Assembly (NCBI RefSeq): GCF_000719515.1
Contig: NZ_JOGR01000006.1
Coordinates: forward strand, 186,001 to 250,000
Length of the DNA: 64,000 nucleotides
Reading direction: 5' to 3'
Source of the DNA: Glycomyces sp. NRRL B-16210
Lineage (GTDB): Bacteria; Actinomycetota; Actinomycetes; Mycobacteriales; Micromonosporaceae
In this document: positions 17,431 through 26,403 of the stretch, one piece after another
How positions within the stretch are numbered: position 1 is the stretch's first letter
Layout: every line of letters begins with the position of its first letter
The notes under the pieces: generated by a model
Databases searched by the model: none
What the model saw: the letters and a program-made list of their open reading frames with translations, nothing else
Told to the model about the DNA's origin: nothing
Made by a program: the position numbers and the translations under genes

Positions 17431-19269
17431 TCACGGGTAGGTCACCACGTAGCTGGTGAAGACCGATTCGTCGACCTGGTCGCCGGTCTCGTTGATGACG
17501 CGCCGGATCGTGCCGACGCCGCCGAGGGAGACCGAGACGATGCTGGTGAAGCGGACGCCGGGCCGCTCGGGCACTTCGAAGACGCGGTCGCAGACCACGC
17601 CCGGGTTGACGTTGAAGAACGAGTAGCCGCCCCCGCCCCACAGCTCGTGCTCGGCGACGCCGTCGTCCACTTTGTACGCCGCCCAGCCGAGTGCGGGGGC
17701 CTCTCGCCAGGTGCCCTGGTCGGGCGGGTCGTACGGCAGCTCGTTCTGGAAGAAGTACGTGCGCCCGCGCTCCCCGGCCCAGATCACCTGGTGCTCTTGG
17801 TAGTGCTCGGCGAAGAGCCCGTACGCGGTCACGTCGTCGCCGTGCACGACCAGGCCGTGCGCGGCGGTGTTCACCGTCCAGCCGATGCCGTCGCCGTGGT
17901 CGCCGCGCCACAGCCACAGGTGGTCGGTGATGACGTTGCCGCTGTTGATCTCCAGGCTCGTCTCGGCCTTGCCGGGGTGGGCGCCGCCGATGCGCGCGAA
18001 CAGGTCGTGCAGCGAGGTCGGGTCGCCGGCGTGGTCGGCCGAGGAACCGGGAGGCCCGACCTGCACCAGCACCGCCGACTCGGTCTCACCGGCGTCGATG
18101 AGGAGCCCGGCGAGCACGACACCGTCCACATCGGCCACGGCGATGGCGGTCTGCCCGGCCGTGGGGATGATGGTCGCGAGGCCGAGACCGAGCACGATCG
18201 TCCCCGGTTCGCTGACCTGGAGGGTCTGGTCGAACTCGTAGACCCCGGCGGTGAAGAGCAGGTGCCTGCCCTCGGCGAGGGCCTGGTTGACCGTCGCCGC
18301 GGAGGTCCCGGGGACGACGACGAGGAACTCCGAGAGCGAGATCGAGGTGCCCTCGGGGTTCCCTCCCGCCCAGGAGGTGCCCGAGGCGTCGTGGCGCAGT
18401 GCGGGTTTGAAGACCCGGTACTCGCCGTCGGCGGCGATGTAGAGGAACGGCTTCTCGCGGATCACCGGCGCCGCGCCGACCACGGTGTGCGAGGGCTCGG
18501 GGAAGTGGTGGGCGGGCGCGCCGTTCACGCCGACGAACACCATGTTCCACACCGAGCCGGCCCAGCCGCCGACCAGATCGCTGTTGCGGGTAAAGAACTG
18601 CTGCTGGGAGCCGGAGACGACGGTGCCGGAGACGCGGGAGTCGGCGAAGTACCCGCCGGAGGCCCAGCCCTCGTAGCCGTCCCACAGCTGCATCTCCAGG
18701 GTCTGGAGGTCGATGCGGCGGAACGGGGCCGCTTGGGAGACGGCCCAGCGGGCGATCTGCCCGTCGGGGTTCTGGATGCGGAGGTTCTCGACCGAGCGCC
18801 AGAAGTTCTGGGTCGCGTTGCCCTTGTAGTTCGGGTCGTCGCCCTGGCCGAGCCAGTCGGCCTCGACGCGGACGTGGCCGTTGAGCACCACGTCCCCGGG
18901 CAGGAGCCCGAGCCCGGCGATCTGGGTGTAGAACCGCAGGTCAATGTCGGCGTTGTAGGTGCCGGGCTTGAAGAGCACGGCGTGGCGCTCGCGCCCGAAC
19001 TGGTTGGTGCGCATCTGGTCGGTGATGGCGTCGACCGCGCTCTGGATCTCGGAGGCGGGGGTGGACTCGTCGAAGACGAGGGTGTTGGGGCCGAAGTCGG
19101 GGTCGTAGGCGTCGGTCGGCGCGTAGGCCTCCGACACGTTGTCTTCGGACTGCGCTTGGGCGCGGCTGACCGCGGTGCCGACGCCTGCGGCGACGGCGAG
19201 AGCGGCGGCGCCGCCCAGGGCTGCGCGGCGTCCGAAGACACCGCGGGAAGTCGGGGTTTGCTCCTGCAT
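17431..19269 (-). CDS. Tat-exported right-handed beta-helix protein (pectate lyase/GH55-like)
   Basis: 612 residues. The twin-arginine signal (GVFGRRAALGGAAALAVAAG) predicts folded export. The body starts GPNTLVFDESTPASEIQSAVD and contains two beta-helix halves. It strongly resembles an actinobacterial family labelled 'coagulation factor 5/8 type' or 'adenylyl cyclase' without good reason; its sheet pattern (SGSQQQFFTRNSDL, DHLWLWRGDHG) is like GH55 exo-beta-1,3-glucanases. Substrate unproven. GGAGG precedes the ATG. A consensus promoter with a LacI operator at its start site lies upstream. Confidence 0.85.
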   Translation of the reverse strand: MQEQTPTSRGVFGRRAALGGAAALAVAAGVGTAVSRAQAQSEDNVSEAYAPTDAYDPDFGPNTLVFDESTPASEIQSAVDAITDQMRTNQFGRERHAVLFKPGTYNADIDLRFYTQIAGLGLLPGDVVLNGHVRVEADWLGQGDDPNYKGNATQNFWRSVENLRIQNPDGQIARWAVSQAAPFRRIDLQTLEMQLWDGYEGWASGGYFADSRVSGTVVSGSQQQFFTRNSDLVGGWAGSVWNMVFVGVNGAPAHHFPEPSHTVVGAAPVIREKPFLYIAADGEYRVFKPALRHDASGTSWAGGNPEGTSISLSEFLVVVPGTSAATVNQALAEGRHLLFTAGVYEFDQTLQVSEPGTIVLGLGLATIIPTAGQTAIAVADVDGVVLAGLLIDAGETESAVLVQVGPPGSSADHAGDPTSLHDLFARIGGAHPGKAETSLEINSGNVITDHLWLWRGDHGDGIGWTVNTAAHGLVVHGDDVTAYGLFAEHYQEHQVIWAGERGRTYFFQNELPYDPPDQGTWREAPALGWAAYKVDDGVAEHELWGGGGYSFFNVNPGVVCDRVFEVPERPGVRFTSIVSVSLGGVGTIRRVINETGDQVDESVFTSYVVTYP

Positions 19270-19304
19270 GTGAGCCTCCAGGGAGGGTCTGGACGGGAAA
19301 CGAT

Positions 19305-19320
19305 GGGAGAGCGCTCTCCC
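19305..19320. promoter_or_regulatory. Perfect LacI-type operator
   Basis: GGGAGAGCGCTCTCCC, a 16-bp perfect palindrome with the central CG typical of LacI/CebR operators. It lies right after the -10 box of the beta-helix gene's promoter, so bound repressor would block initiation. A 13-of-16 match precedes the divergent lacI-type gene at 19618. Confidence 0.82.
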
Positions 19321-19328
19321 GTTTTGCC

Positions 19329-19358
19329 ATGCTAAACCCGACATTTCGAGATTGTCAA
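19329..19358 (-). promoter_or_regulatory. Sigma-70-type promoter for the beta-helix/glycosidase operon
   Basis: Read on the minus strand: TTGACA (19358-19353), an 18-bp spacer and TAGCAT (19334-19329). The -35 box is a perfect consensus. The start site would fall near 19322, next to the LacI operator. Confidence 0.8.
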
Positions 19359-19580
19359 GTCTTTCGATATCTCAGACTCCGACCGAATCGAGACACGATC
19401 GATTCTCAAATGAAAACGCCTGCGCTGCAATGCTATTCGAAGCAATGGCCAATAAGCAGCGATCCAAGCCCTCGGAGAACCCCGCGAAGAACGCGCCCAG
19501 AACCGCCCCGGTCGCAGCCACGAAGTCCGCAAAACGGAGTGCGTTTCGGGCAGGTTCGCACATCTTCGCAGCCCAATGCT

Positions 19581-19596
19581 TGGAGAGCGATTTCCC
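19581..19596. promoter_or_regulatory. Degenerate LacI operator upstream of the repressor gene
   Basis: TGGAGAGCGATTTCCC matches the perfect operator at 19305 in 13 of 16 positions. It precedes a CTATAA/TATAAC -10 element (19605-19611) lying 6-7 bases before the repressor ATG. Weak autoregulation is likely. The rest of the 348-bp divergent gap holds no gene that I see. Confidence 0.65.
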
Positions 19597-19617
19597 GTGT
19601 TGTGCTATAACTGGTCG

Positions 19618-20649
19618 ATGAGCGCTGATCCCTCGCCGACCCTTGAGGACGTCGCCCGCGTCGCCGGGGTCTCTCGTGCGACCGTCTCGCGGGTCATCAA
19701 CGAGACCCGAAACGTTGCGCCCGAGATCCAGGAAGTGGTGCGGCGGGCCGTGATCGCGACCGGCTACGTCCCGAACCGGGCCGCCCGCTCGCTCGTGACG
19801 CGCCGCAGCGACGCGGTCGGCGTGGTCGTGGCCGGCACGGATCTGAGCGACAGCCTTTCTGCCGGGCAGTTCCTGACCGACCCGTTCTTCGGGCGGCTCC
19901 TCACCGGCATCATCGGCGCGCTCAAACCGCGCGGCATCTTCCCGGCGCTGATGCTGGCCGAGAACGAGGCCGACGACGCGGCGATCACCGCGTACTTCAA
20001 GCAGGGCAACGCCGACGGCGCGCTCCTGATCTCCACGCACCCCGAGGAACGGCTCCCGGCGCTGCTCGACGCGGTCGGCCGCCCAGCAGTGCGCTTCGCG
20101 CGTCCCGCCCGGCCCGCACCGGTGAGCTATGTGGACCTCGCGCATCGCGAGGGCGGACGGGTCGCGGCGAACCACCTGGCGTCCTTGGGGAGACGCCGCC
20201 CCGTCGCGATATCCGGTCCATTGGAGATTCCTGCCGCCCAGGAACGCCAGGCCGGCTACGAGGAGGGCTGGGCCCGCGCCGGCTGCGCGTTCGTCCCCGC
20301 CGCCGAGGGCGGCTTCACCTACGACAGCGGCGAACGCGCCATGAAGGAACTGCTCGACCGGGTGCCCGAGCTCGACGCGGTGTTCGCCGCGAGCGACCTC
20401 ATGGCCCAGGGCGCGATCCACGCCCTGCACGACGCCGGTCGCCGCGTCCCCGAAGACGTGGCCGTGGTCGGCTTCGACGACAGCGCCCCGGCCAGGCTGA
20501 GCCGGCCCGCGATCACGACCATCCGCCAGCCGCTCGAAGCAATGGCCGCGGAGATGGTGCGGCTGCTGCTGGAGCGGATCGACGACCCCGGCGCGGGGCC
20601 CACGTCGGTGATCTTCGACCCCGAGCTGATCGTCCGCGAATCGGCCTGA
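19618..20649 (+). CDS. LacI-family repressor of the adjacent secreted-enzyme operon
   Basis: 343 residues: HTH TLEDVARVAGVSRATVSRVINETRNV, hinge GYVPNRAARSLVTRRSDAVGVVVAG, then a sugar-binding domain ending VAVVGFDDSAPARLSRPAITTIRQP. It is divergent from the beta-helix gene and flanked by two copies of the same operator, so local control is well supported. The ATG at 19618 directly follows the -10 element, suggesting leaderless translation. The effector is probably a glucan- or pectin-derived oligosaccharide (inference). Confidence 0.92.
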   Translation: MSADPSPTLEDVARVAGVSRATVSRVINETRNVAPEIQEVVRRAVIATGYVPNRAARSLVTRRSDAVGVVVAGTDLSDSLSAGQFLTDPFFGRLLTGIIGALKPRGIFPALMLAENEADDAAITAYFKQGNADGALLISTHPEERLPALLDAVGRPAVRFARPARPAPVSYVDLAHREGGRVAANHLASLGRRRPVAISGPLEIPAAQERQAGYEEGWARAGCAFVPAAEGGFTYDSGERAMKELLDRVPELDAVFAASDLMAQGAIHALHDAGRRVPEDVAVVGFDDSAPARLSRPAITTIRQPLEAMAAEMVRLLLERIDDPGAGPTSVIFDPELIVRESA

Positions 20650-20783
20650 GAACCGCGATCGATCAGGAATCGAGAAGCGGGCGCCCCGAGCCTCGCCTAG
20701 GTTTGTTCCCAAGGGCTTGATTCGACGCGTATGCCCAGGTGGATCGCGTCGTGATGCCGAACCGACCTCCGAAGGGAACCGCC

Positions 20784-21533
20784 ATGACGCTCGCACTCGA
20801 CGCCATCACGTTGGAGGTCCCGCAGGTCCGCGCCGCGGCGGACTTCTACTCCGAGGTGTTCGCGCCCAAGACCGCCGAGCGCGGCGGTGCGACCGTGCTC
20901 GACCTCGGCGGGAACGGCGAGATCGTCCTCACCGAGTGGGGCTCGGGGGCTCCGGAGCCCGCGGGTTTCGGCGGCTGGACGCTGAACTTCATCGTCGAGC
21001 AGCCCGCCGAGGTCAAGGCGGTGCTCGACGCGGCCGAGCGCGGCGGGGCGACCGTGCTCAAGCCCGCGACGAAGTCGATGTTCGCCGGGTTCACCGCGGT
21101 GTTCCGCGCGCCGGACGGCGCGATCTGGAAGGTCGCTTCTCCCAAGCGCAAGGACACCGGCCCGGCCGGGGAGCCGCCAATCCCGACCGAGACGGTGCTC
21201 CTACTCGCCGTCGCGGATCCCAAGGCCTCCAAGGCGTTCTACGAGAAGCTCGGCCTTGTCGTGGACCGTGACTACGGCGACAAGTTCGTGGACTTCGCAC
21301 TCGTGCCCGGCGCCACCCGGCTCGGCCTCATGAGGATCGCGGACCTCGCCAAGGACGCGGGCGTGGACGCGGCGGGGGAGGAGCCCGGCGGGCTCGTCCT
21401 CGAACACCGGACCGCGACCTCGGACGAGGCGGCCGAGGTCCTGGCGGCCGCCGCAGCGGCGGGCGGCGGCGCTGTCGACGCCGCCCACTTCGCCGACCCG
21501 GACGGCCACCTCTGGAAGATCACCGCCCGATGA
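20784..21533 (+). CDS. Two-domain VOC (glyoxalase/bleomycin-resistance fold) protein
   Basis: 249 residues with two VOC modules (about 3-118 and 132-248). The second ends HFADPDGHLWKITAR, the first VFRAPDGAIWKVAS, both typical VOC C-termini. Such proteins act as metal-dependent lyases, dioxygenases or drug-binding proteins; the ligand here is unknown. GAAGGGA precedes the ATG at 20784. The gene converges on the hydrolase gene, whose unusually long frame overlaps its 3' third. Confidence 0.85.
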   Translation: MTLALDAITLEVPQVRAAADFYSEVFAPKTAERGGATVLDLGGNGEIVLTEWGSGAPEPAGFGGWTLNFIVEQPAEVKAVLDAAERGGATVLKPATKSMFAGFTAVFRAPDGAIWKVASPKRKDTGPAGEPPIPTETVLLLAVADPKASKAFYEKLGLVVDRDYGDKFVDFALVPGATRLGLMRIADLAKDAGVDAAGEEPGGLVLEHRTATSDEAAEVLAAAAAAGGGAVDAAHFADPDGHLWKITAR

Positions 21534-23237
21534 CCCCCTAGGCCTCGCTGCTGGAGATAAGCGGCGTTTTGTGCGGGAGACCGAGTACGTTGCGCGCCAA
21601 TTTGATCGCTTCCACAGCAGACCGGGGATACAGGGGCTCGCCACAGCCGGACCATGCCTCTCGGACCCCTTCCGCGGCTGCTCGGCGGCTTCCGCTCGCG
21701 GCGCTGCTCGGACTCGTCGCCGTCGGCATCCGCCTTTCGATCGCCCGGTCCCGCGAGCACGGCCGGTGAGGGCCGCGCCCGCGGAGATTCCTAAGGCCAG
21801 AAGGCCCCAGTAAGCGCCCCAAGGGATCAGCACCACGAGGCCGGTGAACAGTGCCGCGAACCGTAGCCGCGAGGCGCGGTCGAGCCGGGCCCGGCGACGC
21901 CAGGCCTGGACGGCAAGCGCGAGACCCGACACCACGAGCGCGACCGCGGCGACTTCGAGCAGCAGCCACGGCAGCGGCCGCCCAGCGATCACCGGACCGA
22001 GCACCTCCATGCCGCCGCTCATCAACACCCAAGCGACGTAAAGGAACACGAGCGGTGGCAGCAGCAGTCCCACCACTGAGACGGTCCGGGACGCCCAACT
22101 CGCCTCCAGCGGCCCGCGCCGGCGCAGGCGCCGCACCAGTGCCGCGACAGGGTAAGCGCCGAAGAGCAGCGTGAAGAGGCCGAGCGCCGCCAGCAGCGTC
22201 TCCGCCGTCCCGAACCAGGGCGCCTCGGACAGCGCGGTCGCCCCCAGCGCCTGCTCTGGAACCGGGTCGACCTCGATGCCGACCGCGCCCGCGGCGATCC
22301 CGCGGACCCATTCGGCGACCGTGTCGACATAGCCGCCGGGGCTCAGGTCGATCGCGGTCCTGTCGTGGTCGGCGCCCTGCGTGCCGTCCTCGCTGGGCAC
22401 CATCTCGTGGTCGACCCCGGGCACGACGCGGAGCGAGTAATTCGGATTGCCTGAGGCGCGCAGCGTCTCCTCGTACAGTTCAAGCGATCGCGCGGGCGGG
22501 GTGTTCAGGTCGTGCTCGGCGAACACGCCCAGGAACGGGCGCTGGAGCTCAGCGAGCGCGGGAAGCGGGTCGTACCCTGCGAGCCTGAACAGGCCATCGG
22601 CGACGAGCGCTCCGATCAGCTTGTCGCCCAACGGTTCCAGAAGCGGGTCGGCGACGCCTTGGCGGCGGAGCTGATCGCGGTTCATCCATGCCTGCGTGGC
22701 CTCGGGCGGCAGGGCGCTGCCGCCCGAGGTGACCACGAAGGCCGGCGCGGCCGACCGCGCGGCGGCCTCGATCACGACCCATGCGCCCTCGCTGTGCCCG
22801 TGCAGGCCGACCAGATCCGCGTCCGCCTCGGGCCGCGCGCGGAGCGCCTCGACTGCCGCGATCGCGTCATCAGCGAGGTCCTCAATGGATGCCGAGGTGA
22901 GAGAGTAGCCCTCATCGGCGCCGCGCTTGTCATAGAGCAGGACGGCGATGCCCGCCTCTGCGAAGGCCTCCGCGTGGGCGCGGTACCGGTCCCGCTCCGG
23001 GCCCGGACCGGAGCCGGACACGAGCACCAGACCCGGCAGGCCGTCCTCGCCCTCCGGGGCGATCACGGTCCCGCCGATCGTGCGGTCGGCACCGCTGAAG
23101 CTGATTTCGGTCTCCACCAGGCCGTTCGCCTCCTGGGCTGCGGCCGGTGGCGGAGGCTGGGCTATGAGGACGAGGGCGGCGAGCGCCGCGGCCGTCAAGA
23201 CGCCGAACCGCGTCGGCGCCGATCTGAGGGATGCCAT
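21201..23237 (-). CDS. Secreted alpha/beta-hydrolase with C-terminal membrane helices; overlong 3' end
   Basis: Signal peptide (1-35), then an alpha/beta hydrolase (about 40-315): GLVLVSGSGPGPERDRY, the nucleophile elbow GHSEGAW, and FLGVFAEHDLNTPP with PGVDHEM supplying acid and His. Four or five membrane helices follow (about 350-490). After GISAGAALTGRARG (near 21770) the frame runs on with basic, low-information sequence and overlaps the opposite VOC gene by 333 bases. The natural stop may have been lost by frameshift; the functional protein probably ends near residue 495. GGAAGGAC lies before the ATG. Confidence 0.7.
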   Translation of the reverse strand: MASLRSAPTRFGVLTAAALAALVLIAQPPPPAAAQEANGLVETEISFSGADRTIGGTVIAPEGEDGLPGLVLVSGSGPGPERDRYRAHAEAFAEAGIAVLLYDKRGADEGYSLTSASIEDLADDAIAAVEALRARPEADADLVGLHGHSEGAWVVIEAAARSAAPAFVVTSGGSALPPEATQAWMNRDQLRRQGVADPLLEPLGDKLIGALVADGLFRLAGYDPLPALAELQRPFLGVFAEHDLNTPPARSLELYEETLRASGNPNYSLRVVPGVDHEMVPSEDGTQGADHDRTAIDLSPGGYVDTVAEWVRGIAAGAVGIEVDPVPEQALGATALSEAPWFGTAETLLAALGLFTLLFGAYPVAALVRRLRRRGPLEASWASRTVSVVGLLLPPLVFLYVAWVLMSGGMEVLGPVIAGRPLPWLLLEVAAVALVVSGLALAVQAWRRRARLDRASRLRFAALFTGLVVLIPWGAYWGLLALGISAGAALTGRARGTGRSKGGCRRRRVRAAPRAEAAEQPRKGSERHGPAVASPCIPGLLWKRSNWRATYSVSRTKRRLSPAARPRGSSGGDLPEVAVRVGEVGGVDSAAARRCGGRQDLGRLVRGRGPVFEDEPAGLLPRRVHARVLGEVRDPHEAEPGGAGHECEVHELVAVVTVHDKAELLVERLGGLGIRDGE
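21538..21690 (-). pseudogene. Orphan C-terminal coding remnant
   Basis: In the second minus-strand frame a stretch reads EGVREAWSGCGEPLYPRSAV then EAIKLARNVLGLPHKT and ends at TAG (21538-21540). It has ordinary protein composition, unlike the frames around it, but no start or upstream part. It lies between the hydrolase body and the VOC gene. It looks like the tail of a deleted gene; the family is not recognised. Confidence 0.3.
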
Positions 23238-23393
23238 GTCGGGGTGTCCTTCCAAACGGAAAATTCCGGTGAACCTCAACGTAGGCACCGGCACTCGCGA
23301 TCGGAATCCTGCGAGCCCGCCTGTTCGCCCGGGGGCAGACCCCACCTCTAGCCCGTATTCGCGACCGCGCGTCGGGACCCGAGCCAGTCAGGC

Positions 23394-24320
23394 TCAGGAC
23401 ACGACCATCATCCCCACGTCGACGCCCAGTTCCGGTGCGCAGTGCAGGAGGAACGCGGGCCAGACGCTGCCGGTGCGGGCCCAGATCCAAGCCAGCGCCA
23501 AGCCCATGACCAGTGCGAAGAGGCCTCCGGCGATGTTCAGGCTCCAGGCACCGGACTGGTCGAGCAGGATCGCGTGGCCGAGGCCGAAGACCACGGCCGT
23601 GACGACCGCGCCCCAGCCGATCTTCGCGCCGAGCACCGACCTCGGCGTGCCGAAGACCCGGTCGAGGACCGCGAGCATCGCCCCGCGCCAGATCAGCTCC
23701 TCGGTGAGGTTCGGGATCGTCGCGTTGAAGGCGACCTGCTCGAAGCCCACCGGTGTCGAAGCGGATGGGTCGGTCGCGACCGCCAACGCGGTCAAGGCGA
23801 TGAAGAGGACGAAGACGCCGCCGATCGCGATCCACGCCGGCGCGGCCGAACCCGAGCGGATCCGCCACCGAAGGCCCGCTTCGGTTTTCGCCCAGCGGCG
23901 GAACATCGCGAACAAGATCGCGAGCCAGACCAGGTCGAGAACCTTGCCCTGCCAATGCCGTTCGAACACGTCGAAAAACGGCAGCGGCGTGATCCGCCCG
24001 GCCACCGAGGTCAGGAGGATGAAGTACGCGACGACCGCCACCGCGATCCACGTGGCGGGGGAGGAAGCCAGATCGCGTGCGCGACCGCTCCTCGATCGGA
24101 GCGCCGTGACCGCCCGGGCCGCCAGCACCGTCACGACCAGCCCCGCGATCAGCATGGTGCCCCACGCTGCGGCGGCACCGACGCTGCGCAGCACAGAGCC
24201 GGTGCGCTCCGGCGAGATCAGCACATGGGCGGCGAAGACGGCGAGGATCGGCACCGCGACCGGGACCACCCACCGGGCGCTTCCGGTCGGGCGATCACCG
24301 GGCAGTGTCAAGGGGCGCAT
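23394..24320 (-). CDS. CPBP-family intramembrane metalloprotease
   Basis: 308 residues with about eight membrane helices. The CPBP/Abi motifs are visible: TEELIWRG (Glu-Glu-x3-Arg), FGLGHAI and the later HC in AFLLHCAPE. The family includes CAAX-prenyl proteases and bacteriocin-immunity proteins; the substrate here is unknown. ATG at 24320 starts close to the first helix; a longer open frame upstream is unsupported. Confidence 0.87.
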   Translation of the reverse strand: MRPLTLPGDRPTGSARWVVPVAVPILAVFAAHVLISPERTGSVLRSVGAAAAWGTMLIAGLVVTVLAARAVTALRSRSGRARDLASSPATWIAVAVVAYFILLTSVAGRITPLPFFDVFERHWQGKVLDLVWLAILFAMFRRWAKTEAGLRWRIRSGSAAPAWIAIGGVFVLFIALTALAVATDPSASTPVGFEQVAFNATIPNLTEELIWRGAMLAVLDRVFGTPRSVLGAKIGWGAVVTAVVFGLGHAILLDQSGAWSLNIAGGLFALVMGLALAWIWARTGSVWPAFLLHCAPELGVDVGMMVVS

Positions 24321-24462
24321 GGCCGTCGATCCTAGGGGTCCCCGGCCCGCCGCGCCACCGGGGATGATGCGCAGGCATTGCTCCGGCAACCGCTGAGCGC
24401 TGCGGTCGAGGTACGCCGCCGCACCCGTCCGGCCCCGTTCCGGGCGCTGGCAGAATACGGCG

Positions 24463-24990
24463 GTGCCCATCACGATCACGCATCTGCGAGCCCAGCTCGA
24501 CGCCTACCTCGAACACTGGCCCGGCGACGCAGAGGACGTGGCCCCGCTGCTGGCGCTCGACGGCCCGGACGGCTTCGACCGCAAGACCATGTCCGGCCAC
24601 GTCACCGCTTCGGCGATCGTGGTCAACGGGAGCGGCGAGGTGCTGCTCATCCACCACCGGACCATCGGCCGCTGGTTCCAGCCCGGCGGGCATCTCGAAC
24701 CGGACGACGAGTCGCTGCCCGCCGCCGCGATGCGTGAAGCCGTGGAGGAGACCGGCATCGAAGGGCTCGAACTCGTCGAGTCCGTTCCGATCCACGTGGA
24801 CGTGCACCCGATCCCGGCGAACCCCCGCAAAGGCGAAGGCGCGCACCGCCACTTCGACGTGCGCTACCTCTTCCGCAGCACCTCGGACGACCTCGACCCG
24901 AGGATCGAGGAGGTCCACGCCGCGCAGTGGCGCCCCGCGACCGACCTCGACAGCCCCGAACTCGTGAAGCGGGTCATCGCTTCCACCTGA
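24463..24990 (+). CDS. Nudix hydrolase
   Basis: 175 residues from GTG. The Nudix box GHLEPDDESLPAAAMREAVEETGI is complete. The family cleaves nucleoside diphosphates linked to another group; the substrate is not predictable. GTG lies just after a GAATAC-like element without a ribosome site, so leaderless expression is possible. It is divergent from the CPBP gene and converges on hmgA. Confidence 0.88.
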   Translation: MPITITHLRAQLDAYLEHWPGDAEDVAPLLALDGPDGFDRKTMSGHVTASAIVVNGSGEVLLIHHRTIGRWFQPGGHLEPDDESLPAAAMREAVEETGIEGLELVESVPIHVDVHPIPANPRKGEGAHRHFDVRYLFRSTSDDLDPRIEEVHAAQWRPATDLDSPELVKRVIAST

Positions 24991-25029
24991 CCGCTCACCG
25001 TCCGAAGCGATGGCGGCCGGTCAGTCCTT

Positions 25030-26211
25030 CTAGGACGGCTCCCTGTTCCAGGTCCACGCGTAGTTCGTGTCCTCGACGTCCAGGGCCGGCTCGCACAGTT
25101 CGAGCGGGCGGAACGTGTCGACCATGACCGCGAGCTCGTCGAAGTACTCGGCGCCGATGGAGCGCTCGGGCGCTCCCGGCTGCGGGCCGTGCGTGAAGCC
25201 CGAGGGGTGCAGCGAGATCGAGCCCTGCTCGATCCCCGAGCCGCGCCTGGCCTCGTAGTTCCCGCCGCAGTAGAACATCACCTCGTCGGAGTCGACGTTG
25301 TGGTGGTTGTACGGCACCGGGATCGCGTCCGGGTGGTAGTCCACCTTGCGCGGCACGAAGTTGCAGATGACGAAGTTGGGGCCCTGGAAGACCTGGTGCG
25401 CGGGCGGGGGCTGGTGGATGCGGCCGGTGATCGGCTCGAAGTCGTGGATCGAGAACACCCACGGGTACAGGCACCCGTCCCACCCGGCCACGTCGAACGG
25501 GTGGTGCGCGTACGTGAACTTCGTCCACAGTGTCGCCGAGCCGCGGCCGCGGTGCTGGACGTACACGTCCACGTCCTCGCCGTCGACCAGCAGCGGCTCC
25601 TCGGGGCTTCGCAGGTCCCGCTCGCAGTACGGGGAGTGCTCCAGGAACTGGCCCCGCACCGACAGGTACCGCTTGGCGGGCGTGATGTGCCCGGTCGACT
25701 CGATCACCAACGTGCGCAACGGCTCCTCGCCCTGCGGGATCACCCGGTAGATCGTGGACATCGGCATGACGAGGTAGTCACCCTCGCCAATGTCGATCGC
25801 TCCGAACGAGGTCTCCACATGCGCCGATCCCGACTCGACGTAGAGGCACTCGTCGCCGATCGCGTTGCGGTACAGCGGCGACGGCCGGTCGGCGACCGCA
25901 TAGGAGATTCGAACGTCTGCATTGGACAGCAGGTGCTCGCGACCGAGGATCGCGTCCCCCGCCGCGTCGAGCTTGTGCGTGCGGAAATGGCGCGGCTTGA
26001 GCGGGTGGTTCGCGGCCGGCTCGGCCTTCTCGGGCCGGTGCTCGGCCGCCGAGCTGATCGCGGTCGGACGGAAGCGGTGGTAGAGCAGCGACGAGTCCGA
26101 GGAGAAGCCCTCCTGGCCCATCAGCTCCTCGTGGTAGAGGCTCCCGTCGCTCTGGCGGAACTGCGTGTGTCGCTTGTCGGGGATCTGCCCGACCGAACGG
26201 TAGAACGGCAC
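25030..26211 (-). CDS. hmgA: Homogentisate 1,2-dioxygenase
   Basis: 393 residues, the short actinobacterial form. It opens the homogentisate ring to maleylacetoacetate, the central step of tyrosine degradation. The N-terminal cupin half has YAVADRPSPLYRNAIGDECLYV; the active half has NHHNVDSDEVMFYCGG and SLHPSGFTHGPQPG, which carry the iron ligands. GTG at 26211 is chosen for the AAAGGAG five bases upstream. It diverges from the unknown gene-fahA pair; hppD lies 7 kb away. Confidence 0.93.
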   Translation of the reverse strand: MPFYRSVGQIPDKRHTQFRQSDGSLYHEELMGQEGFSSDSSLLYHRFRPTAISSAAEHRPEKAEPAANHPLKPRHFRTHKLDAAGDAILGREHLLSNADVRISYAVADRPSPLYRNAIGDECLYVESGSAHVETSFGAIDIGEGDYLVMPMSTIYRVIPQGEEPLRTLVIESTGHITPAKRYLSVRGQFLEHSPYCERDLRSPEEPLLVDGEDVDVYVQHRGRGSATLWTKFTYAHHPFDVAGWDGCLYPWVFSIHDFEPITGRIHQPPPAHQVFQGPNFVICNFVPRKVDYHPDAIPVPYNHHNVDSDEVMFYCGGNYEARRGSGIEQGSISLHPSGFTHGPQPGAPERSIGAEYFDELAVMVDTFRPLELCEPALDVEDTNYAWTWNREPS

Positions 26212-26403
26212 GACGACTCCTTTGTCGGTTCGCACGGAGGCCGAGGGTGTGGCCTCCGCCGCGGTGGCTATGCCCCTGAGGATAGCCGCCGCGCCGCTCG
26301 ATTTCGACCGGTCCGCGCACCGGCGCGCACGGCCCGCACCCGTTCGCGCACCCGCTGCGCGGACCGGTGGACCACGGGCGCTCCCGGGCTCTAGGCTCTG
26401 GGC

